Source: Elysia marginata (lineage: Eukaryota; Mollusca; Gastropoda; Plakobranchidae). From it: a stretch of DNA of 64,000 nucleotides. The notes beneath the pieces were generated by a model. The model made no database searches and had not been told where the DNA came from. It saw only the letters and a list, made by a program, of their open reading frames with translations. Of this stretch, positions 49,617 to 56,146 are shown piece by piece. Location: the NCBI GenBank assembly GCA_019649035.1, contig BMAT01004790.1:104663-168662 (forward strand), read 5' to 3'. The translations under genes were made by a program, and so were the position numbers. Within the stretch, counting starts at the first letter, position 1. Every line of letters starts with the position of its first letter.

Positions 49617-49624
49617 CAAATTTA
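49617..49624 (-). promoter_or_regulatory. -7 promoter box (TAAATTTG) for sdhCAB
   Basis: TAAATTTG on the minus strand lies 31 bases upstream of the sdhC ATG and fits TAnnTTTG. Confidence 0.5.
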
Positions 49625-49731
49625 TTATAGTAGAACCTCTTTTAGGATATTTTTTCTTAGTTTATTTTGATTCTAAAGAACCTAGTTTGTTTTGGACTTT
49701 TTGGACGATGCTGAATATAAAAGTATTGTAG

Positions 49732-50391
49732 CTACTCCTTTCCCAATATACTAATATCAGCTATAAGTTTTTTAACCTCTTCCTCTTTCGTGCCATTGTA
49801 GAAGCCTCGTATCCTCTTTTTTTTATCCACCAAAACAATATTTTCCGTGTGGATAAAATCTCCCTTATCTTTACCCTTTTTTGCAACTAAATAGGACTTT
49901 CTTGCCAAGTCGTATATCTGTGCTTTCCCCCCTGTGAGTAAGTTCCACTTGCCTGGTATAGCACCATGTTTTTCGGCGTACTGCTTTAGCAGTTTAGGGG
50001 TATCCTCCTCTGGCTTTACAGAAAAAGAAGCCAATAAAATACTATTATTTTCTAAAAAACTATCTTGTACTGCCCTCATATTTTTTGTAAGCACAGGACA
50101 AATTCCACGACAAGAGGTAAAGAAAAAGTCTGCCACATATATCTTCCCTTTGTAGAATTTTTGAGTAACCGTGTCTCCTTTTTGATTAACCAATTTGAAA
50201 TCCTTTACTTGGTGGTACTTCTTTATATGTTGAATAGTGCTATCCACCAACCTACTATCTATATCAAAGGGCTGATAAATAGGAAGCCTCTCTACGGGCT
50301 TTAGAGCCCTGTAGAATAGAAACAGTATGATGGGGCAAATTACGGCAAGACCTATGGCGATATTTCTATACGATTTGAAAAAAGTTAACAT
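49732..50391 (-). CDS. SCO1/SenC family copper chaperone
   Basis: A 219-residue thioredoxin-fold protein with an N-terminal membrane anchor (about 10-27). The copper-binding CRGICP (Cys 94, Cys 98) and the later histidine in FIHTENIVLVD are present. It delivers copper to, or reduces, the CuA site of cytochrome c oxidase. The gene starts one base after the RNase G stop; the cox genes are not in the window. Confidence 0.88.
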   Translation of the reverse strand: MLTFFKSYRNIAIGLAVICPIILFLFYRALKPVERLPIYQPFDIDSRLVDSTIQHIKKYHQVKDFKLVNQKGDTVTQKFYKGKIYVADFFFTSCRGICPVLTKNMRAVQDSFLENNSILLASFSVKPEEDTPKLLKQYAEKHGAIPGKWNLLTGGKAQIYDLARKSYLVAKKGKDKGDFIHTENIVLVDKKKRIRGFYNGTKEEEVKKLIADISILGKE

Positions 50392-50392
50392 C

Positions 50393-51958
50393 TTATAGTA
50401 ATTTTAGTACCTCTCCGTTTTTGTTTTTAAATCGGTACTCCAAGTATGAGTAAGCATCTCTAGGAATAATTTTCACCCAAACCTTGTGCTTCAAATACCA
50501 TTTAAACTGGATTGAAAACAGACCCTTTGTCAAATAAGCTGCTATGAAAGGATGAATGTTGAGGACAACACCCTTTTTGTGTTGGTTATTGCCTATTAAA
50601 ATCTCTATGAGGTCCTCTATCCTTTTGATTAATAAAATAGGTGCCTGAATACTTTTTCCATCAAATAGAGAAGAGGGGTTATTTTCTGCTGTTTGGATAT
50701 TTATTTCGGGGCGAACTCTTTGGCGAGTCATTTGAATAAGACCCACTTTACTTGGAGGCAATATCCTGTGTTTTGCCCTGTCTTGACTCATTTTCTCTTT
50801 AAAGAAATTATAGAGTTGATTTCTGCTTTCGGGAGTTTTCATATCTATAAAATCAATGACAATAATACCTCCCATATCTCTCAGTCTCAGTTGTTTTGCA
50901 ATTTCCTCAGCAGCGACTAAATTTACACTAAGGGCTGTATCCTGTTGCGTTTTGGACTTGTTAGACCGACCGCCACTGTTGACATCAATCACATGAAGTG
51001 CCTCTGTGTGCTCAATAACCAAGTAGGCACCCTTGTGCATCATTACAATTCTTCCAAAAGAAGCTTTGATTTGTCGCTCAATCCCAAATTTCTCAAAAAT
51101 AGGGATGATGGAATTGAAGTGCTTCACAATACATGCCTTGTCTGGGTCTATCTCTCCGACATAACTTTTTACCTGACCAAAAAGTGCTTTGTTATCAACA
51201 TAAATACCAGAAAAGGTATCATCAAATATGTCTCTGATTATAGAAAAAGCCTTTTCTACCTCCCTCAATACCTTTGTTGGCTGAGAGACTTTAGGAAGTT
51301 TTTTACACATCTCAACCCACTTTTCGTGAAGTGCAGACATATCACTGTCTAAATCGGCTACCTTTTTATCTACTGCAGCAGTTCTGATAATCACCCCGAA
51401 GCCTTTGGGTTTAATGCTCTTGATAAGTTGCTTCAGCCTTTTGGATTCACTCAAAGAATTTATCTTTTGGGAGGTTGTAACCTTATCCGAGAAAGGCACC
51501 AAGATAAGATACCTACCCGCAATGGATATTTCCCCACTAAGACGAGGCCCCTTTGTAGATATAGGCTCTTTGACAATTTGAACCAATATGTTTTGCTTCG
51601 ATTTTAGAACCTCAGAAATATCCCCATCCTTACCCTGTGCTTTTTGACAAAGCAGGTCATCGGGTATGGTCCCATTTTTAATCTTAGAAGATATAACCCT
51701 ATCTAAAAAAATTAATGAAGATCGTATGTTTGGTCCTAAATCGGTATAGTGCAAAAATCCCTCCTTGTCATAGCTTCCAACATCTACAAAGGCTGCACTA
51801 AGACCAGAGACGACCCTCCTGACCTTAGCAAATAAAATATCGCCAACTGAGAGTTCCATCTCTCTACTTTGCTTATGTAGTTCTACGAGCTTACCTGCCT
51901 GTAACAGAGCAAAATCTATGCTGGAGGAATTAGCGCGAATAATCAATTCTTTATTCAC
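50393..51958 (-). CDS. rng: Ribonuclease E/G family endoribonuclease
   Basis: A 521-residue Rne/Rng protein: an S1-like RNA-binding domain near the N-terminus (GDILFAKVRRVVSGLSAAFV), the DNase-I-like catalytic domain with HVIDVNSGGRSNKS and GGIIVIDFIDM (metal aspartates), then the small domain. It lacks the long scaffold tail of RNase E, so the RNase G name fits. It matures rRNA and degrades mRNA. Co-directional with HU and the small basic gene upstream. Confidence 0.92.
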   Translation of the reverse strand: MNKELIIRANSSSIDFALLQAGKLVELHKQSREMELSVGDILFAKVRRVVSGLSAAFVDVGSYDKEGFLHYTDLGPNIRSSLIFLDRVISSKIKNGTIPDDLLCQKAQGKDGDISEVLKSKQNILVQIVKEPISTKGPRLSGEISIAGRYLILVPFSDKVTTSQKINSLSESKRLKQLIKSIKPKGFGVIIRTAAVDKKVADLDSDMSALHEKWVEMCKKLPKVSQPTKVLREVEKAFSIIRDIFDDTFSGIYVDNKALFGQVKSYVGEIDPDKACIVKHFNSIIPIFEKFGIERQIKASFGRIVMMHKGAYLVIEHTEALHVIDVNSGGRSNKSKTQQDTALSVNLVAAEEIAKQLRLRDMGGIIVIDFIDMKTPESRNQLYNFFKEKMSQDRAKHRILPPSKVGLIQMTRQRVRPEINIQTAENNPSSLFDGKSIQAPILLIKRIEDLIEILIGNNQHKKGVVLNIHPFIAAYLTKGLFSIQFKWYLKHKVWVKIIPRDAYSYLEYRFKNKNGEVLKLL

Positions 51959-52013
51959 TCTAATCTGAAATTTAATATGAAAATAAGTTCTAAATCATTC
52001 AAAAAAGAGAGGT

Positions 52014-52109
52014 TTAAACAGCTTTCTTCTTGTGCCTGTTTGCCCTTCTCCTCTTCTTTCTTTTGTGTGTTGCTACCTTGTGCCTCTTTCTCTTTTTACC
52101 GCTTGGCAT
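52014..52109 (-). CDS. 31-residue highly basic protein, probably ribosome-associated
   Basis: MPSGKKRKRHKVATHKRKKR starts a 31-residue protein in which well over half of the residues are Lys, Arg or His. It lies between the HU and RNase G genes, 55 bases before the latter. In many Bacteroidota a protein of this sequence type is found here and is annotated with an AURKAIP1/COX24 domain, related to the small-subunit proteins mS38/bS22. The ATG and TAA are clear. I base the name on resemblance only. Confidence 0.7.
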   Translation of the reverse strand: MPSGKKRKRHKVATHKRKKRRRANRHKKKAV

Positions 52110-52126
52110 AGTGTTATAATATTTTT

Positions 52127-52417
52127 TTATTTAACCTTAACATTCTTCTTTACTTTATCGGAGAAGACCTTTGCAGGCTTGAAAGATGGGATGCTATGTG
52201 CGGGGACAACCACTGCCACATTTCTTTTGATATTCCTCCCTATTTTCTCTGCCCTTATCTTGACAATAAAACTTCCAAATCCCCTCAAATAGACATTCTC
52301 GCCCCTGACCATAGACTTTTTCACCTCACTCATAAAAGACTCTAGAGTGGCAAGGACATCTTGCTTCTCCAAGCCCAAATTAGATGATATTTTGTCTACG
52401 AGTTGTGCTTTAGTCAT
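52127..52417 (-). CDS. HU/IHF family DNA-binding protein
   Basis: A 96-residue nucleoid protein: MTKAQLVDKISSNLGLEKQD, the arm region VYLRGFGSFIVKIRAEKIGRN and the PAHSIPSFKPAKVF end. It bends DNA as a dimer. IHF-like versus HU cannot be set from this length alone. It is the first gene of the HU / small basic / rng run. Confidence 0.92.
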   Translation of the reverse strand: MTKAQLVDKISSNLGLEKQDVLATLESFMSEVKKSMVRGENVYLRGFGSFIVKIRAEKIGRNIKRNVAVVVPAHSIPSFKPAKVFSDKVKKNVKVK

Positions 52418-52449
52418 TCTTTATTAAAAATAATTATCTGTACAGATGG

Positions 52450-52457
52450 CAAAGGTA
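52450..52457 (-). promoter_or_regulatory. -7 promoter box (TACCTTTG) for the HU gene
   Basis: TACCTTTG on the minus strand is 32 bases upstream of the HU ATG, identical to the box before the LOG gene. Confidence 0.5.
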
Positions 52458-52545
52458 ATAAATTATTTTTCCCCAATAATAAAGAATACATTTCCTAAAA
52501 TTAGCGCAGATTTTGATTGCCAAATGCGACGATAAAGTAGAAAAA

Positions 52546-53499
52546 TTAAAAAACTTCCCTTGCAATACTCCTGATATTATCGCTCTTACCCATAGAATAG
52601 TAGTGCAAAATAGGGATGTCAAGCTTCAACAATTCTTTGGACTGTTCAATAGCCCACTCTATACCTACCTGCTTTACCTGTTTGTTATCTCTACACTTTT
52701 CCACCTCTGTTACAAGCATTTCGGGAATATCTATTTTGAATACCTGAGGTAGTACTCTTAAGTGTTGCTTAGTCGCTATAGGTTTTATCCCAGGAATAAT
52801 AGGGATTTCAATACCCATTTCCCGTGCTGTTTTTAAAAACTCTATATATTTAAAATTGTCAAAAAACATTTGTGTAACTACATAATCTGCCCCGGCATCT
52901 ACCTTTTCTTTCAATCGTTTAAGGTCTGTTTTGAGGGACGGAGACTCTATATGTTTTTCCGGATATCCTGCTACTCCTACACAAAAGTTGGTTGTCATAT
53001 CTACCTCCATCACATTATGCAGGTATTTTCCTCTATTTAGGTTGCTAATTTGTCCTACCAAATCAATAGCGTGCTTGTTCCCGCCTTTGGTGGGTATAAA
53101 ATATTGGTCCCCTTTCATAGAGTCTCCCCTTAGTGCCATCACATTGGTTATACCCAAATAGTGACAATCTACAAGCAGGTACTCTGTTTCTTCTTTTGTA
53201 AAGCCTCCACACAGTACATGGGGTACAGTATCTACATTGTACTTGTGCTTTATAGAGGCGCAAATACCCAGTGTTCCAGGGCGCATTCTTGTGATTTTCT
53301 TCTCCAACAAATCTCCCTTTTGGAGGTAGACATACTCTTCCCTAGATGTCGTTACATCAATAAAGGGTGGGGTAAACTCCATCAGAGGGTCTATATTATC
53401 ATACAGTTCCTTGATGTTTTTCCCTTTCAAAGGAGGAATTATTTCAAACGAAAACAGGGTCTTACCCCCTGCATTTTGGATATGTTCGGTTACTTTCAT
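52546..53499 (-). CDS. metF: Methylenetetrahydrofolate reductase
   Basis: A 317-residue FAD-dependent TIM barrel that makes 5-methyl-THF for methionine synthesis. FSFEIIPPLKG at the N-terminus (catalytic Glu), DVTTSREEYVY, MALRGDS and GADYVVTQMFFDN are typical; IIPGIKPIATKQHL follows. A SAM-I riboswitch precedes the gene, linking its expression to SAM level. GcvH/GcvT at 3 kb feed the same one-carbon pool. Confidence 0.94.
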   Translation of the reverse strand: MKVTEHIQNAGGKTLFSFEIIPPLKGKNIKELYDNIDPLMEFTPPFIDVTTSREEYVYLQKGDLLEKKITRMRPGTLGICASIKHKYNVDTVPHVLCGGFTKEETEYLLVDCHYLGITNVMALRGDSMKGDQYFIPTKGGNKHAIDLVGQISNLNRGKYLHNVMEVDMTTNFCVGVAGYPEKHIESPSLKTDLKRLKEKVDAGADYVVTQMFFDNFKYIEFLKTAREMGIEIPIIPGIKPIATKQHLRVLPQVFKIDIPEMLVTEVEKCRDNKQVKQVGIEWAIEQSKELLKLDIPILHYYSMGKSDNIRSIAREVF

Positions 53500-53569
53500 C
53501 TCAAAAATATAAACTCGCTATTTTTCTGAGATATTTTCAAGAGAATGAAGAAATGAAGATTACAAACAT

Positions 53570-53672
53570 AATTATCTCTCCAAAAAAAAGAGGTAGAAAT
53601 TGGCACCTTCTTTTTTGTAAAAGGGTTGCCAAGGTTTCGCAGGGTCTATTCCCTCAACCTTTCTTGATAATT
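53570..53672 (-). promoter_or_regulatory. SAM-I (S-box) riboswitch upstream of metF
   Basis: Read on the minus strand, the block opens with AATTATCAAGAAAGGTTGAG and contains the S-box core: GAGGG...CCCT, GAAACC, TGGCAACC and then AAGGTGCCAATT. AATTATC (53672-53666) and GATAATT (53576-53570) form a perfect 7-bp P1 that closes the aptamer at 103 bases. A 70-base leader separates it from metF. SAM binding should lower metF expression; no strong terminator hairpin is seen, so control may act on translation. Confidence 0.9.
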
Positions 53673-53701
53673 TTACTCAGCCAAACCAACAAACTAAAGG
53701 A

Positions 53702-53709
53702 CGAATTTA
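53702..53709 (-). promoter_or_regulatory. -7 promoter box (TAAATTCG) for the metF riboswitch transcript
   Basis: TAAATTCG on the minus strand ends about 30 bases before the aptamer, at the place expected for a promoter whose transcript includes the whole riboswitch. Confidence 0.5.
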
Positions 53710-53740
53710 TCATTTTTTTTGGATAAATCCATACAATATA

Positions 53741-53768
53741 GATTTAACTAGCAAGTACGACCAATCAG
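53741..53768 (-). repeat. Left arm of the repeat flanking the scarred region
   Basis: The bases 53741-53768 (core TTTAACTAGCAAGTACGACC) are the reverse complement, with few changes, of the arm at 56049-56073. The two face each other 2.3 kb apart around the assembly gap and the transposase remnant. Confidence 0.55.
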
Positions 53769-54099
53769 AAGAGATGATTAAAAAACGAGCGCACAACATA
53801 TTTTATTCTGTATAGGAATAAGGGGGTATTGAACAATCAAAAACAACCCTTTTAAGCCCAGATTAAACAGAGAAATTTCTAGGAAAATAGTACTTTTCTT
53901 GTCTAATGTTCGTTTTGTGGACTTAGACTTTTAACAAAAAAAGGGTTAAGTTAATTACTTAACAATAAATCCCTATTAAGAAATTGTAAATCAATTGTTT
54001 ATAAACGATCTGTGTCCCCGTTTGTGTACAACAATAGGTATTCAAAACTGCTCACAGATAGCCCAAGTCTATTTAGTAGAACTATGAAAGCTATTGTTT

Positions 54100-54365
54100 N
54101 NNNNNNNNNNNNNNNNNNNNNNNNNNNNNNNNNNNNNNNNNNNNNNNNNNNNNNNNNNNNNNNNNNNNNNNNNNNNNNNNNNNNNNNNNNNNNNNNNNNN
54201 NNNNNNNNNNNNNNNNNNNNNNNNNNNNNNNNNNNNNNNNNNNNNNNNNNNNNNNNNNNNNNNNNNNNNNNNNNNNNNNNNNNNNNNNNNNNNNNNNNNN
54301 NNNNNNNNNNNNNNNNNNNNNNNNNNNNNNNNNNNNNNNNNNNNNNNNNNNNNNNNNNNNNNNNN
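54100..54365. other. Assembly gap (266 N)
   Basis: A run of 266 undetermined bases. Open frames crossing it are artefacts. The flanks (53780-54099 and 54366-54420) are AT-rich with no gene I can support. The gap lies next to transposase remnants, as expected where a multi-copy element stopped assembly. Confidence 0.98.
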
Positions 54366-54421
54366 TGGGAATATCCTATTAATTGAAAGTAATTTATAGT
54401 TTTTCTAAGAACCCTCACTTG

Positions 54422-54601
54422 TCAAGATTTGTACTTTCTAATAAATAGATTTAAGCTATTAATAACATTCATCACTTGTTGTTGATTGTTATTGTTTTCC
54501 TCTAATGTTTTTATAAGGCTACTCAAAGTAGCGTTTATGTTTCTAATAAGAACTTGGAGTTCTTCATACTATTCTTGTTCCAGTTTAAAATTACCAGTTT
54601 C
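54422..54601 (-). pseudogene. Short decayed frame with coiled-coil character
   Basis: A minus-strand frame of 60 codons with one internal TAG reads YEELQVLIRNINATLSSLIK and then an Asn/Gln run and INSLNLFIRKYKS before a TGA. It has no start codon. The heptad pattern suggests a coiled coil; the family is unknown. It lies just downstream of the transposase remnant. Confidence 0.3.
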
Positions 54602-54639
54602 CTACAAACAGAATAATAGTCTAATGCTATTCTATAAAA

Positions 54640-55222
54640 TTACTGCTCCATCTTTTTATAGAGGTGATTAAAGGGGTTCCCTCTTTCGTGTCCTTTACCT
54701 TCTTTGCAAATACTTTTCCATTTCGTTGTATTACTCCAGCTACTGGTTGTTTTTGTTTTAGTGCTTCTTCCTTGACTATTTTTTGTCTTTTTGTTCTTGT
54801 GTTTATTCTTATCCTTTCCTCCTATGTAGGTTCCTTCAGCTTCGCAAATACCATTAAAAAGTTCAAAATTTTCTATCATTGCTTTGCGAATACGAATAAG
54901 CATAGACCAAGCAGTATTTTTATTTACCTCTATATCTCTTGCTAGTTGCCTTGCTGATATACCTTTCTTTGCATTTAATACTAATGTAATGGCAAGAAAC
55001 CATTTTTGTAGTTCAAGTTTTGTATCATGGAAAATAGTACCTACTGTAACAGAGTAATGAGTATTACAGTTATTACAATGATACCATTAGGCTCTTTTTA
55101 AAATAAAGAATAGTTTTTGGAATCACAATAAGGGCAAGATGGGTTGTTATTCCATCTCTTATATTTTAGATATTCTACTATACAATCTTGTTGTGTAATG
55201 ATGTCAATTGTTTGGAAGTCAT
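54640..55222 (-). mobile_element. IS1595 family (ISXO2-like) transposase remnant
   Basis: Minus-strand pieces give a near-continuous ISXO2-type transposase N-terminal two thirds: YLKYKRWNNNPSCPYCDSKN (zinc ribbon), then HCNNCNTHYSVTVGTIFHDT, an HTH region (KKGISARQLARDIEVNKNTA), then GICEAEGTYIGGKDKNKHKN, the family's E..ETYIGGK block, and QPVAGVIQRNGKVFAKKV in another frame. At least two frameshifts and a missing C-terminal catalytic part make it inactive. No start codon survives. Copies may sit in the assembly gap. Confidence 0.8.
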
Positions 55223-55349
55223 ATTAAAGCGTCTTCAGAACCTTACATTTGAGTTGAAAGGAATGAGAGAAGGGTATGAAACTATAGCCAGTTACGCCGT
55301 TATATCTCATTTTGAAAGAAAAATTAAAGACATAGGCACAAACAAATGA
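55212..55349 (+). pseudogene. Short unrecognised remnant
   Basis: A plus-strand frame without its own start reads LQNLTFELKGMREGYETIAS and VISHFERKIKDIGTNK before a TGA. It abuts the transposase remnant on the opposite strand, as though the insertion cut into a gene. Family unknown. Confidence 0.3.
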
Positions 55350-55427
55350 AAAGTATAAATACAGATCCGTGAGGGGATTTATACAGATACATGCTAAACC
55401 TCTCCCTACCTCTCCCTCTGCCATTGG

Positions 55428-55625
55428 TTGAAATTGTGGGAACAAGAAAATAGCACTAAAAAATTGGAGATAAGAGAAGAGGTTCAAAAATGGGGGAACA
55501 GAATTGCCAAAGAATTTAATGCACCCATAAGTTACAAAATAGGAAACATAAAACAACGGATTTTAGATCCTTCGAAAAGAGAGTTCGATGAGAAGGCAGA
55601 AGTGAGTTTTAGTTATTCTGAGTAA
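55428..55625 (+). CDS. Unrecognised short open frame
   Basis: A 65-codon frame starting at TTG and ending at TGA encodes a charged peptide (KLEIREEVQKWGNRIAKEF, then NAPISYKIGNIKQRILDPS). It may be the tail of a longer protein. It is the second of a co-directional set of short frames between the transposase remnant and the second SusC; whether any is translated is unclear. Confidence 0.3.
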   Translation: MKLWEQENSTKKLEIREEVQKWGNRIAKEFNAPISYKIGNIKQRILDPSKREFDEKAEVSFSYSE

Positions 55626-55657
55626 AAAAGAATGTCGGAAAATAATAGGCTTTTCTT

Positions 55658-55945
55658 TTGCTTTCTATCGGACGGGAAGAGCTGGGAAAGAGACAGCCCC
55701 CCTCCCCTATCCCTTTGAGTAATGACGAACAGAGTTTGTATGAAGCCGTTCAGTGGGGTGAGTTTATTTTCTGGTTTTGGGGGCTTGGATACCAAATGGT
55801 GAACTTGAACCTATTTATAAAACAGGATGTTTTTTCTTCTGGAAAAAACTTAGATAAGGCTAGATTTACTAAAACACCTAAATTCAGATTACTTAACGAA
55901 AATGATTTTAGATTAAAGGTTGTTGTATTCAAGGAGAAGATATGA
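55658..55945 (+). CDS. Unrecognised open frame
   Basis: A 95-codon frame (TTG start) with an aromatic middle (EAVQWGEFIFWFWGLGYQ) and basic end (NENDFRLKVVVFKEKI). Its stop overlaps by ATGA the start of a 22-residue frame (55942-56010, MNEGYKNKLKFFEELHSKQ), the kind of overlap seen in true operons. No family is recognised; origin from an element inserted here is possible but not shown. Confidence 0.35.
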   Translation: MLSIGREELGKRQPPSPIPLSNDEQSLYEAVQWGEFIFWFWGLGYQMVNLNLFIKQDVFSSGKNLDKARFTKTPKFRLLNENDFRLKVVVFKEKI

Positions 55946-56034
55946 ACGAAGGCTATAAAAACAAACTCAAGTTTTTTGAAGAACTCCATTCCAAGCAAAC
56001 AACAAATTAAAATTAGCTATATATTGGTGTACAA

Positions 56035-56076
56035 ACAATTCTTCTTAACTGGTCGCACTTGATAGTTGAATCTATG
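56035..56076 (+). repeat. Right arm of the repeat flanking the scarred region
   Basis: The 42 bases from AACAATTCTTCTTAACTGG to the GTTGAATCTATG end match the right arms of the elements at 20123-20162 and 41191-41231, and are inverted relative to 53741-53768. It ends 70 bases before the second SusC gene. Confidence 0.55.
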
Positions 56077-56146
56077 CTTTTTTAAACTCACCTAAATATA
56101 AATAAAAAGTTAAATTTTTTTGTTTATTTGCACAAAAAAAAATGTT

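Noticed and set aside
53999-54418. Open frames across the run of N
   Set aside because: They are created by undetermined bases and cannot be interpreted.
54486-54945. Plus-strand frames opposite the transposase remnant
   Set aside because: The minus strand carries the recognisable ISXO2-type protein, so these are shadows.
55224-55556. 110-codon minus-strand frame rich in Phe
   Set aside because: It is antisense to two better protein-like plus-strand pieces and has a composition typical of a shadow frame.
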